From: Sunxiuqinia rutila
GTDB lineage: Bacteria; Bacteroidota; Bacteroidia; Bacteroidales; Prolixibacteraceae
Assembly: GCF_050589705.1 (NCBI RefSeq)
Contig: NZ_JBNGOT010000003.1
Coordinates: forward strand, 393,410-457,409
Direction of reading: 5' to 3'
DNA length: 64,000 nucleotides
The translations under genes were made by a program, and so were the position numbers. The notes under the pieces were generated by a model, which was not told the origin of the DNA, searched no databases, and was given only the letters and a program-made list of their open reading frames with translations. Below, one piece after another: positions 50,947 through 59,886 of this stretch; position 1 is the stretch's first letter, and the number at the start of each line of letters is the position of its first letter.

Positions 50947-52311
50947 CTACTCAGAAAGGATTTTTATCAGTTCTTCGGGGCTTACCAATTGCTGATCGCC
51001 CGATTTCATGTTTTTCAATGTTAGTTTTCCTTGCTTAATTTCTTCTTCTCCAACCATCACTACAAAAGCGACTTGCTTCCGATCGGCCCAAGTCATTTGC
51101 TTCTTCATTTTGGCAGCTTCCGGGTAAATCTCCGCATTCACCTTATTAGCACGCAAACGAGCTAAAATAGGTAAACAGTAAGCTTCTTCCTTTTCACCAA
51201 AATTGACAAACAACACCTTGGTTGAAGCAACGGCTTCATCCGGGAACAGCTCCAGCTGAGTCATCACATCATAGATGCGATCGGCGCCAAACGATATACC
51301 AACACCTGATACATCCGGCATTCCAAAGATCCCCGTCAGGTCATCGTAGCGACCACCACCACAAATGCTGCCTATTTGAACATCCTTTGCTTTTACTTCG
51401 AAAATTGCTCCGGTGTAATAGTTCAATCCGCGGGCCAGCGTTAAGTCCAGCTCAACTTCAGTGGTTAACTCAAATCCGGAGAGGTAAGCAAACAGTGTGC
51501 GCATTTCTTCCACGCCTTTTTTCCCCACGGTTGAGCCACCAATCACTGCTTCAATCTGATCGAGTTTTTCGGCATTGCTTCCACTCAATTGAAGAATGGG
51601 CTGCAACTTATCCACAGCTTCCTGCGACACTCCTTTGTCCAGCAATTCCTGGTTTACTTTTTCAAGGCCAATTTTATCAAGCTTGTCGATGGCAACCGTG
51701 ATGTCGATTATGCGATCAGCTTCGCCAATGGTTTCAGCAATACCGGCCAAAATCTTCCGGTTGTTGATTTTCACCACCGTAATAATGTTCAACTGATTAA
51801 ACACATCGTTGATGATTTGCACCAACTCCAGCTCATTAAGCAGTGAGGTGCTGCCAATCATATCCACATCGCACTGGTAAAACTCGCGGTAACGCCCTTT
51901 CTGAGGACGATCGGCACGCCAAACCGGTTGTATTTGGTAACGCTTGAAAGGAAAAGAAATTTCGTTGCGGTGTTGCACCACATAGCGGGCAAAAGGAACC
52001 GTTAGGTCATAACGTAAACCTTTTTCCGAAATTTTGTTGGTCAACCGAACGCTGTTCCGTTCCTGCAACTCATCTTCAGAAACTTTGGAAATAAAATCGC
52101 CTGAATTCAGAATTTTAAACAGCAGCTTATCCCCTTCTTCTCCATATTTCCCCATCAAGGTTGAAAGGTTTTCCATAGCCGGCGTCTCAATGGGTTGAAA
52201 ACCGTAACGTTGAAAAATTTCCTTAACCGTGTCGAAAATATAATTCCGGCGAGCCATCTCTACCAGTGAAAAGTCGCGTGTTCCTTTTGGAATTGAAGGT
52301 TTCTGAGCCAT
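50947..52311 (-). CDS. hisS: Histidine-tRNA ligase
   Basis: 454 residues from ATG 52311 (MAQKPSIPKGTRDF), the conserved start; the frame to 52356 adds non-family residues. Class II synthetase motifs: RYGFQPIETPAMENL (motif 1 region), RYVVQHRNEISFPFKRYQIQPVWRADRPQKGRYREF (motif 2), ARGLNYYTGAIFEV and GGGRYDDL (histidine A box and B loop), and GISFGADRIYDVM (motif 3). A C-terminal anticodon-binding domain (about 355-454) closes the protein. It charges tRNA-His in the cytoplasm. A -7 like TACTTTTG lies at 52338-52345. Confidence 0.98.
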   Translation of the reverse strand: MAQKPSIPKGTRDFSLVEMARRNYIFDTVKEIFQRYGFQPIETPAMENLSTLMGKYGEEGDKLLFKILNSGDFISKVSEDELQERNSVRLTNKISEKGLRYDLTVPFARYVVQHRNEISFPFKRYQIQPVWRADRPQKGRYREFYQCDVDMIGSTSLLNELELVQIINDVFNQLNIITVVKINNRKILAGIAETIGEADRIIDITVAIDKLDKIGLEKVNQELLDKGVSQEAVDKLQPILQLSGSNAEKLDQIEAVIGGSTVGKKGVEEMRTLFAYLSGFELTTEVELDLTLARGLNYYTGAIFEVKAKDVQIGSICGGGRYDDLTGIFGMPDVSGVGISFGADRIYDVMTQLELFPDEAVASTKVLFVNFGEKEEAYCLPILARLRANKVNAEIYPEAAKMKKQMTWADRKQVAFVVMVGEEEIKQGKLTLKNMKSGDQQLVSPEELIKILSE

Positions 52312-52337
52312 AATCTGTTTTTCTAAATTTCGAACTG

Positions 52338-52345
52338 CAAAAGTA
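52338..52345 (-). promoter_or_regulatory. Candidate -7 element for hisS
   Basis: TACTTTTG on the minus strand, identical to the asnB -7 element, 26 bases before the hisS ATG. The -33 region falls in the upstream terminator hairpin. Confidence 0.35.
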
Positions 52346-52357
52346 ACTAAAAACAAG

Positions 52358-52384
52358 AAAAGCCGGAATTGATCCGGCTTTTTT
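52358..52384 (-). terminator. Terminator after the DUF4870 gene
   Basis: A 7- to 10-bp stem (AGCCGGA/TCCGGCT extended by A/T pairs) with a 5-base loop and T-rich tail on the minus strand, 16 bases after the stop. Confidence 0.8.
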
Positions 52385-52400
52385 CAATACTTTTTCTTTT

Positions 52401-52757
52401 TTACTTCAAAAAACGAATAGACCAGGGATAACGATAGAATTCGCCCTCATTCGCTTTTAGAGCAGCAATAATGGTAAATACCATAGCTGCAACACCGATA
52501 ATGGCCAATAGCAAAATACCGATGCCGATAAATATCAACATTCCGGCAATAACTCCCAGAATGGTAACGGTAATCTGAAAGTTTAAGGACTCTTTTCCCT
52601 GATCTTCCACAAAATCATACTGGTCCTTTTTCAGTAAATAAACAAGAAGAGGTCCGATAATGTTACCTGCCACAGGGATTATAAAGCCGGCAAAAGCAGC
52701 AACATGACAAAGCATTCCCCACATGCGCTCGTCACGATCATCAATTATTCTATGCAT
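52401..52757 (-). CDS. DUF4870 small membrane protein
   Basis: A 118-residue protein with the DUF4870/Tic20-like layout: MWGMLCHVAAFAGFIIPVAGNIIGPLLVYLLKKDQ, then DFVEDQGKESLNFQITVTI, and further helices to the end (about three to four membrane segments in all). The domain is widespread in bacteria and its function is unknown. It is a single gene between acetate-CoA ligase and hisS, with its own terminator. Confidence 0.9.
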   Translation of the reverse strand: MHRIIDDRDERMWGMLCHVAAFAGFIIPVAGNIIGPLLVYLLKKDQYDFVEDQGKESLNFQITVTILGVIAGMLIFIGIGILLLAIIGVAAMVFTIIAALKANEGEFYRYPWSIRFLK

Positions 52758-52848
52758 AATTTATTTTTTTCTACAAGATAGAGAAGCACGCGCTTAATTC
52801 AAAAAAAGAAACAAATTCTTCAAACTCAAATGACACGAATACTGAAAA

Positions 52849-54909
52849 TTACTTTTCGATTCGGATCCGGGCATCCACGGCCAGTATTTTATCGCCTTTT
52901 CCCAATAAGGGGTTAATGTCCATTTCTTTTATCTCCACAGCAAAACGAAGCATGCTGGATAAGCGAACTATAATTTCGGCAAACTTCCGCTGATCAGCGC
53001 CTTCCTGCCCGCGGTAACCTTTAATGATTTTATACGACTTCAGGTTTTTAATCATCGAAGAAGCCTCGCATATCCCCAATGGAGCCAAGCCGGAAGTCAC
53101 ATCTTTCAGCACTTCCACCATGGTGCCTCCCATGCCGCAAAGAACAATATGTCCAAAACGATCTTCGTACTTGGCACCAACAAACAGTTCGATGCCAGAG
53201 GCCATTTCAGCCATCAACACGGCCTCGGTTTCCGGAATATTCATCAAACGGTTAAACTCATGCAGCACCGTTTCCTGGTCGTGCACATTAAGCACCACTC
53301 CCCGCACATCGCTTTTATGCACCGGCCCAATCACCTTCATCACCAAAGGCCAGCCAAGTTCTGCAGCGGCTTCTATCGCTTCCTCCGGTGTGCCAACCAC
53401 CAACTCTTTTACACGTGGAATGCCAGCTGCATCAAACAACCGGTGAACCATTTCGGGCGGCTGGTAGCCATTATCGGCCTGATCAATAATCCGACGAATT
53501 TCGGGTATATCCACACCATCCAGGAAAATCTCATCGGTATGCGGTTTGGGCGTATTGGCTACTTTAGCCAAAGCACGTCCCAACAAAACCTCGTCCGGGA
53601 AGTTGACATTGCCTTCGGATAAAAAATACGCCACATCATCGCTAACGTTAATTACTGAAGGTAAGATGGGATAAATCGGTTTTTTGCACGTATGCATTTT
53701 TTTATTGAGCACCTCATACACGTCGCCAACCGGGAACAAACCGGGGCTTCCGTAAATAACAGCCATACCATCCACCTCTCTGAAATCATTGTCGCAGGCA
53801 TCAATAATTGCCCCCAGCTGTTCCGCATTGCCGGTTGCCAGAAAATCAATAGGATTTTCAACCGAAGAGCCAGGGAATAACTCTTCTTTCAGCTTCTCCT
53901 TGGCCGGCGAATCCTGAATCTGCGGAATCTTAAGACCGCCGGCTTCAAGCGCATCTGTCAGCATCACTGCCGGGCCGCCGGCATGGGTAATAATCGCCAT
54001 GCGTTTGCCTTTCATTTCTTTACACATAAATACGCAACCTATAGTGGTCAACTCTTCGCGGCCGTAACAACGCACAATTCCCGCTTTTCGGAAAAGCGCC
54101 TCTACCGCCAAGTCTGAACTAGCCATAGCTCCGGTATGTGACGATGCTGCACGACTTCCGGCATCGCTGCTTCCGGCTTTTATCGCCGCAATTTTACAGC
54201 CTTTTTTGATGAGCGAAGACGCGTGCTTCAACAGCTTATCCGGATTCTGGATGCTTTCAATATAAAGTAATTTGACACGTGTACTGGTTTTTGGGTCAAA
54301 CACATCGTCCATAAACTCCAGCACATCTTCAACTCCTACCTGGGCGGAGTTGCCCACAGAAAAAACACTGGCAAAATGAAGGCCTTTGGGAATACCCGAT
54401 TCCATAATGAATACCGCAGTAGCGCCCGAACTCGAAATAAAGTCGCAGCCCATCTGGTCGAGTTTGGGAACTGGCGTGGTGAACACACTGGCATGAGCCG
54501 GAGTGATAATTCCGATGCAGTTTGGCCCAATTAAGGAGGCACCATAGTGATTGACAATCTCCACAATTTCCTGTTCCAGCTTTTTACCGGCTTCGCTTTC
54601 CTCACTAAATCCAGCTGAAATAATGATGATGCCCTTGGTGTTCTTGTCGCGACACAGCTGCAAACAGATGTCCGGACATAGTTTGGCCGGCACAGCCAGC
54701 ACGGCCGTTTCAACCGGTGGCAGTTCGGCAACCGACCGAAAAGCTTTTAGCCCCTGAACCAAGTCTGTTTTGGGGTTGACGACATACAAGTCACCATCAA
54801 AATTATTATCGATCAGGTTTTTGAGCAGTTTTCCTCCGGGCTTAGCCACATCGTTTGAAGCGCCAATAACAGCAATGCTTTTCGGCCAGATGAGTTCTCG
54901 TGTCAGCAT
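52849..54909 (-). CDS. ADP-forming acetate-CoA ligase (fused alpha-beta)
   Basis: A 686-residue NDP-forming acyl-CoA synthetase that makes ATP and acetate (or another acid) from acyl-CoA, ADP and phosphate. The alpha part (about 1-460) holds a CoA-binding domain (SIAVIGASNDVAKPGGKLLKN) and two succinyl-CoA ligase-like domains with the phospho-histidine in AASSHTGAMASSD. The beta part (about 475-686) is an ATP-grasp (LGWPLVMKVIGPVHKSDVRGV, LCGMGGTMVEVLKDV, MDINPLL). In anaerobes and archaea this enzyme conserves energy at the end of fermentation, in place of phosphotransacetylase/acetate kinase. It is transcribed alone. Confidence 0.95.
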   Translation of the reverse strand: MLTRELIWPKSIAVIGASNDVAKPGGKLLKNLIDNNFDGDLYVVNPKTDLVQGLKAFRSVAELPPVETAVLAVPAKLCPDICLQLCRDKNTKGIIIISAGFSEESEAGKKLEQEIVEIVNHYGASLIGPNCIGIITPAHASVFTTPVPKLDQMGCDFISSSGATAVFIMESGIPKGLHFASVFSVGNSAQVGVEDVLEFMDDVFDPKTSTRVKLLYIESIQNPDKLLKHASSLIKKGCKIAAIKAGSSDAGSRAASSHTGAMASSDLAVEALFRKAGIVRCYGREELTTIGCVFMCKEMKGKRMAIITHAGGPAVMLTDALEAGGLKIPQIQDSPAKEKLKEELFPGSSVENPIDFLATGNAEQLGAIIDACDNDFREVDGMAVIYGSPGLFPVGDVYEVLNKKMHTCKKPIYPILPSVINVSDDVAYFLSEGNVNFPDEVLLGRALAKVANTPKPHTDEIFLDGVDIPEIRRIIDQADNGYQPPEMVHRLFDAAGIPRVKELVVGTPEEAIEAAAELGWPLVMKVIGPVHKSDVRGVVLNVHDQETVLHEFNRLMNIPETEAVLMAEMASGIELFVGAKYEDRFGHIVLCGMGGTMVEVLKDVTSGLAPLGICEASSMIKNLKSYKIIKGYRGQEGADQRKFAEIIVRLSSMLRFAVEIKEMDINPLLGKGDKILAVDARIRIEK

Positions 54910-55060
54910 ATTTTCAGTTTATTTTTATCAAAAATACGAATTCCCTGCACTTAGCTCCTGATATTATTCAGGATGAAGCAGAAAATAATCCGCAAAAAAG
55001 ACGGGCTGCAGGAAATGGCATTTTACAAGTTCTTTTTTTTGAATAGTTTTGCCATTAGCA

Positions 55061-55876
55061 ATGGGAAACATCACCGAACAAAGAATCATGGTTCACTGCG
55101 ACTTCTCCGAGTCGATGAATGACGCAATCGTCCATGGATTGCGGATAGCCGGTATTTTTCGAAAAGAGTTGTGCTTGTTTCACCCCTTACAGGAAAAGGG
55201 CAAAGCCGATAAACTGGCAGTGCAAAAGGCCTTAACCACCATTATTCACCGTTTGAAAAAAGATGTGTCCACCATTCCCATGTCCAGTTTGACTCTGAAA
55301 GGAGACCTGGCCAACTGCATTGACCGTGTTGCTGAACAATACGATGGCGTGATGCTGGTGTTGACCTCCGAAAAGCTGAAAGGCAAACTCAAGGCTTTAC
55401 AGATCAGCCAGATTCCGTTTTTATTTGTGCAGGGACACACTCCCGAATCACTTCGCTACAAAAAAGTGATGCTGCCTATTGATTTTCGGAAAGTAATGAA
55501 AGACACCTCACTGTGGGCCAGCTATTTTGGAAGATTCAACCAAGCGGATGTCACCATTTTAGGTGCGACTGAAAAGCCGAAAGATCATGCTAAAATGATC
55601 GGCAAAAACTTAAAGTTTATCACCCAACTATATACCAAACTGCTGATTGATTTTCAACAAACCAGCACCCCAAAAAACAGTTTTGGGCTTCCACACCGCG
55701 CACTTGAACAATGCCACAAGGAAAAGTATGACTTACTAATCATACCATCGAGTAAAAACATCAGCCTGATTGATCTTCTTATCGGGCTTCCGGAAACAAA
55801 AATTCTGAAAAAGGCGGGGCACCTTCCTGTGCTGTGCATCAACGCCAAACGCGACATGTATATTCTGTGTGATTGA
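55061..55876 (+). CDS. Tandem universal stress protein-like protein
   Basis: 271 residues from ATG 55061; a TTG at 55049 is the longer alternative, but a TAGTTTTG promoter-like element at 55044-55051 overlaps it. Two degenerate UspA-like halves are visible: RIMVHCDFSESMNDAIVHGLRIA and KKVMLPIDFRKVMKDTSLWASYFGRF, each with the following beta/alpha segments (DGVMLVLT; DLLIIPSSKN). ATP-loop glycines are poorly kept, so nucleotide binding is uncertain. It lies divergent from the acetate-CoA ligase gene, a common partner of Usp proteins. Confidence 0.75.
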   Translation: MGNITEQRIMVHCDFSESMNDAIVHGLRIAGIFRKELCLFHPLQEKGKADKLAVQKALTTIIHRLKKDVSTIPMSSLTLKGDLANCIDRVAEQYDGVMLVLTSEKLKGKLKALQISQIPFLFVQGHTPESLRYKKVMLPIDFRKVMKDTSLWASYFGRFNQADVTILGATEKPKDHAKMIGKNLKFITQLYTKLLIDFQQTSTPKNSFGLPHRALEQCHKEKYDLLIIPSSKNISLIDLLIGLPETKILKKAGHLPVLCINAKRDMYILCD

Positions 55877-55969
55877 TGCCTGTTGGAGTTCCTATAATTC
55901 AAAATTTTATTATTCCTTTGTAGAACGACCTGAAAACGGGTCAAATCAACCATTCAATTCTTTAGAATC

Positions 55970-56953
55970 ATGCGTGTAATCCTTGTCATTACTCTTCTGT
56001 TTACTGCCTTTGGTAGTTTTGCTCAAAAATTTGAATATGATGTTTTATTTCACGGAATTGGCGATAACCGGGAATATTTTAGCGGAGTAGCAAACTCGCA
56101 AACCATCCTTGGAGAACGAAGCAGTTTTGCCGTTGGCACAACCATCGATGGCGTGCATGAATTCCGAATCGGCCTGAGTCATTTGTTTGAATTTGGCAGT
56201 GAAATTGCGGATCAGAAACCGAAGCTGACAGCGTATTATCATTATTCGGATGAGCAAAAAGAATTTTACTTCGGGGCTTTCCCCCGCATGGGACTGATTG
56301 ATTTTCCGTTGGCCTTAATTACCGACACCTTTTTGTACTACCGCCCCAATATTGAAGGCTTGTACGGTAAATACAACTGGGACTGGGGCCATCAGAGTGC
56401 CTTTGTAGACTGGACCGGACACCAAACCGTCAGTCAGCGTGAAACTTTTATGGCCGGTTTCTCGGGCGAAATGCGTCAACAACATCTTTTCTTTCAGAAT
56501 TACATTACCCTCTTTCATTATGCCGGCACCAGCCTGCGTCCGGAAGGGGAAAATATTCACGACAACCTGGCGGCTGCTTTTTTTGTGGGTTCCGACCTTG
56601 ATCAGCTGCTCCCCATTCACAATTCCTACCTGAAAATGGGTTTACTTCACTCCAAGCATCGAGAGCGCCATGTTTCTGATGGCTATGAAAATTCCAGCAG
56701 CTTGTTGGCCGAGTTGTATGGCGAAGTGAAACAGTTGGCCTTACGCTCTACCCTGCATGTGGGCGCTGGACACCGGGTAATGAATGGTGATCGGTTTTAC
56801 GATGCTGACAGCTACTGGCGAACCGATTTTATTTGGCGTTTCATTTCCAGCGAGCATGTGGAAGGCCGCTTCAACCTGTCGTTGCATCTGCTTGACGGAA
56901 ACGACCTGGATCAATCACAACAGCTGTCACTCATTTACCGCTTTGGTAATTAA
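55970..56953 (+). CDS. Putative outer-membrane beta-barrel protein
   Basis: A 327-residue exported protein (signal peptide MRVILVITLLFTAFGSFAQ). It has no family I can name. The mature part is rich in alternating aromatic/polar strands (HEFRIGLSHLFEFG, KLTAYYHYSDEQKEFYFGAF, LALRSTLHVGAGHRV, YWRTDFIWRFISSEHVEGRFNLSL) and ends in a strand with a near-terminal Phe (LSLIYRFGN), as expected for an outer-membrane barrel of about 14-16 strands. It stands alone between a Usp-like gene and a terminator, so its role cannot be deduced from context. Confidence 0.75.
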   Translation: MRVILVITLLFTAFGSFAQKFEYDVLFHGIGDNREYFSGVANSQTILGERSSFAVGTTIDGVHEFRIGLSHLFEFGSEIADQKPKLTAYYHYSDEQKEFYFGAFPRMGLIDFPLALITDTFLYYRPNIEGLYGKYNWDWGHQSAFVDWTGHQTVSQRETFMAGFSGEMRQQHLFFQNYITLFHYAGTSLRPEGENIHDNLAAAFFVGSDLDQLLPIHNSYLKMGLLHSKHRERHVSDGYENSSSLLAELYGEVKQLALRSTLHVGAGHRVMNGDRFYDADSYWRTDFIWRFISSEHVEGRFNLSLHLLDGNDLDQSQQLSLIYRFGN

Positions 56954-57010
56954 TCCTTCAAGCACGCATCGTGTAAACCGGAATATTATTTCGAGCTGAA
57001 TCCTTTTTTC

Positions 57011-57046
57011 AAAAAAAAAAGAGATGGCCTTCGAAAAGACCATCTC
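57011..57046 (-). terminator. Terminator after the S46 peptidase gene
   Basis: An 11-bp stem with one mismatch (GAGATGGCCTT/AAGACCATCTC) and, on the minus strand, a run of ten Ts; 25 bases after the peptidase stop. Confidence 0.85.
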
Positions 57047-57071
57047 CTCCATACTTTTTTATAGACTTAAG

Positions 57072-59219
57072 TTATTCGCGGATCAAATCCATTTCGTCCA
57101 GCAAATAACCTGCCCCGGCAAACTTATCAACGATAAACAAAACGTAGCGAATGTCGACCATAATGTTGCGGCACTGATCCGGATCAAACATGATGTCGCT
57201 CATGGTGCCTTCCCAGCAACGGTCAAAATTCAATCCAACCAATTGTCCTTTGGCATTAATGGCCGGGCTTCCGGAATTTCCACCCGTTGAATGAATAGAG
57301 GCTGTATAAGCTACAGGCATTTGCCCATCCTCTCCGTATTCGCCAAAATCAGCCGTTTCGTAAAGTGTTTTCAGCTTTTCAACCTCTATATAGTCAGGAT
57401 TTCCAAGTTGGTATTTTTCCATTATTCCCTGTAAAGTTGTGTGATGAGAATATTCAACACCATCACGCGGTTGGTACCCTTCAACCTTACCATAGGCGAC
57501 ACGCATGGTAAAATTCGCATCGGGATAGAGTTGTGCATTTTTTTCCATGGCCATAATGCCCTTCATGTATTGTTTTTGCACACGGGCTATGTTGCTTTTA
57601 ATATCTTGATAAACACGCTCAATATTTTGCTGATAATGCTGACGCAAGCCGTTGTACAATTTTATCACCGGATCCTTTTGCAGTTTATCAATGGCTTTGG
57701 AATCAAATTCAGCTACAATCTCCTTTAACTTGGAAGCATCAGCTAAAACGGATTTCTGATACACTTTACGAATCAGTTTCTCGTCATTGTACTTCGCCAG
57801 CAAGTCGGTAAACTCCTTTGGCAAAAAGCTTTGATCCAGGTCAGCTCGCAAAAGCCGAAGCAATTCGGTGAAAAGTTCCTGATCGGTGCCCAGGTCATAA
57901 TCATCAAAATAGTCCGTCATTTTCTGATCCAGCGCTTTCCGAACAAGTCCCTGCTTTTCTCCGTCCAGTCTATTCCAGCCTTTATCATTGCGGGGGAAAT
58001 TTTCTGCCAGTTTGAAAATATCAATTCCTTTAAAAACAATTTCCTGATAATAATTATTCGCCTTTTCATAAGGCTGCAAGTTGATATACAACTGTTCAAA
58101 CTGAGGCAACACCGAAGCGTAAGCTTCTTCCAAGGTATCGTTCTGCATATACCAAACCTCAAAGTCAGCTTCGTAAGCTTCCTTTACCATGATGGCATTC
58201 AGTCGGTTCAACCCGCGAATTTCCCCTTTCCAGCGTTTCCATGAGTTACTGGTGCTTGCATACTTCGACGCATATTGAATGCGTACTTTCGGATCCTGTT
58301 CCATATGCTTTGAAAAGATATCCAAAATAGCAGTTCGGATTTTGATCCGATCCGGGTTACTCTGGTTGATTATCATATCCACCGCTTGCGAAGGCAGGTA
58401 CTGCTGCGTGGTTCCCGGATAGCCCATCAACATCATGAAATCGTCCGGATGAACTCCGTTCATTGAAATTGGCAACCAGTTTTTGGGTTTGTAGGGTACA
58501 TTATCTTCCGAATAAGGAGCCGGCTCGTTATTGGCATTGGCGTACACGCGAAATATGGAAAAATCGCCGGTGTGACGGGGCCACATCCAGTTGTCGGTGT
58601 CACCACCAAACTTCCCAATAGCCGATGGCGGAGCCCCCACCAGGCGCACATCAGTGAAAACCTGATACACATATAAAAAGTACTGGTTGCCGAAATACAA
58701 AGGTTTAACAATGGCTTCATACTTCCCCTCTTCCGATGCCTGTTGCTGAATCCGACGGATATTGTAATCCAATTTGGCTTGCAAGGAATCGCCTTCCAAC
58801 TGTTCAGTCCCTGCGAATACAGAATCAGACACATCTTCCATCCGGTCCAAGAATTTGGCAGTCAATCCCGGGTTAGCCAGTTCCTCTTCCTGCGACATGG
58901 CCCAAAAACCATTGGACAGGTAATCCTGCTCTACCGAGCTATGCGACTGAATGGCCGAATAACCACAATGATGATTGGTCAGCAGCAAGCCTTTATCGGA
59001 AATCATTTCGCCGGTACATCCTCTTCCGAAAATGACCACGGCATCTTTCAAACTATTCTGATTAACACTATACACGTCTTCAGCACTCAGGCGAAAGCCC
59101 ATCTGCTGCATTTCTTCGATGGTATATTTTTCCAGTAAGGTGGGAACCCACATTCCCTCTTTTGCCATGCTTGAAAAACAAAGCATTGACACAAAAACAA
59201 AAAGAATTAATTTTTTCAT
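57072..59219 (-). CDS. S46-family dipeptidyl-peptidase, DPP11 type
   Basis: A 715-residue periplasmic serine peptidase with a signal peptide (MKKLILFVFVSMLCFSSMA). It releases dipeptides from the N-terminus of oligopeptides so that they can be imported as nutrients. Catalytic His84 lies in LLLTNHHCGY, the Asp region is GGDTDNWMWPRHTGDF, and Ser649 is in STGGNSGSPA. Residue 667 (in NFDRCWEG) is Arg, 18 residues after the Ser. The same spacing holds for Ser655/Arg673 of Porphyromonas DPP11, where this Arg gives preference for Asp/Glu at P1, whereas DPP7 has Gly. I therefore predict acidic specificity. It is a single gene with its own terminator. Confidence 0.93.
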   Translation of the reverse strand: MKKLILFVFVSMLCFSSMAKEGMWVPTLLEKYTIEEMQQMGFRLSAEDVYSVNQNSLKDAVVIFGRGCTGEMISDKGLLLTNHHCGYSAIQSHSSVEQDYLSNGFWAMSQEEELANPGLTAKFLDRMEDVSDSVFAGTEQLEGDSLQAKLDYNIRRIQQQASEEGKYEAIVKPLYFGNQYFLYVYQVFTDVRLVGAPPSAIGKFGGDTDNWMWPRHTGDFSIFRVYANANNEPAPYSEDNVPYKPKNWLPISMNGVHPDDFMMLMGYPGTTQQYLPSQAVDMIINQSNPDRIKIRTAILDIFSKHMEQDPKVRIQYASKYASTSNSWKRWKGEIRGLNRLNAIMVKEAYEADFEVWYMQNDTLEEAYASVLPQFEQLYINLQPYEKANNYYQEIVFKGIDIFKLAENFPRNDKGWNRLDGEKQGLVRKALDQKMTDYFDDYDLGTDQELFTELLRLLRADLDQSFLPKEFTDLLAKYNDEKLIRKVYQKSVLADASKLKEIVAEFDSKAIDKLQKDPVIKLYNGLRQHYQQNIERVYQDIKSNIARVQKQYMKGIMAMEKNAQLYPDANFTMRVAYGKVEGYQPRDGVEYSHHTTLQGIMEKYQLGNPDYIEVEKLKTLYETADFGEYGEDGQMPVAYTASIHSTGGNSGSPAINAKGQLVGLNFDRCWEGTMSDIMFDPDQCRNIMVDIRYVLFIVDKFAGAGYLLDEMDLIRE

Positions 59220-59304
59220 TTATAGGTAATTTTTCTGCAATACAAATTCAGCAACACGCTTTGGAATTGTGGTGTTGGTTATCGATAAGCAAGGAACTTG
59301 CGCC

Positions 59305-59886
59305 CTAGAATTTCTTCAGGAACTGATATACTTTATGAACCGGAAGTCCCATTACATTGAAGAAGGAACCTTCAATTTTATTGACGCCAACAAAACCAAT
59401 CCACTCCTGAATTCCGTATCCACCTGCTTTATCATAGGGTTGGCAACGCTCAATATAGTATTCAATTTCATCATCGGCCAGTTCATCAAACCAAACTTCG
59501 GTTACCGCATGAAACGAATATTTTCGATTGGCCGATTGAATATTAACCCCGGTAATTACCTGGTGTTGGCTTCCGGATAAATGCTTGAGCAGGTCAATGG
59601 CTTCCTGTTTTGTTGCCGGTTTTCCAAGGACTTCCTCATCTTTCCAGACAATGGTGTCGGCAGCAATAACCAGGCAATTATCGCCCAATTGTTTGCGCAC
59701 GGCAGTTGCCTTCAGCTCGGCCAAATACTCGGGAATAGCGGTCATTCCCAGCTCCGGCGGAAAATACTCCTTTACATCTGAAACATGAACTTCAAAATTA
59801 AGACCGAGTTCTTCCAGCAAATGCTTACGCCGAGGCGACTTTGAAGCCAATACCAGCCGATAATTTTCTAAATTTTGTAGTACCAT
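59305..59886 (-). CDS. maf: Maf-like nucleotide pyrophosphatase
   Basis: 193 residues from ATG 59886, which overlaps the kdsC stop by one base (TAATG), a translational-coupling layout; the ATG at 59901 would overlap more. Family motifs are LVLASKSPRRKHLLEELGL, AADTIVW, LGKPATKQEAIDLL and PYDKAGGYGIQ. Maf/YhdE proteins hydrolyse non-canonical or modified nucleoside triphosphates such as dTTP/UTP and act in cell division checkpoint or nucleotide house-cleaning. It is the last gene of the DUF2520/kdsC/maf operon. Confidence 0.95.
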   Translation of the reverse strand: MVLQNLENYRLVLASKSPRRKHLLEELGLNFEVHVSDVKEYFPPELGMTAIPEYLAELKATAVRKQLGDNCLVIAADTIVWKDEEVLGKPATKQEAIDLLKHLSGSQHQVITGVNIQSANRKYSFHAVTEVWFDELADDEIEYYIERCQPYDKAGGYGIQEWIGFVGVNKIEGSFFNVMGLPVHKVYQFLKKF

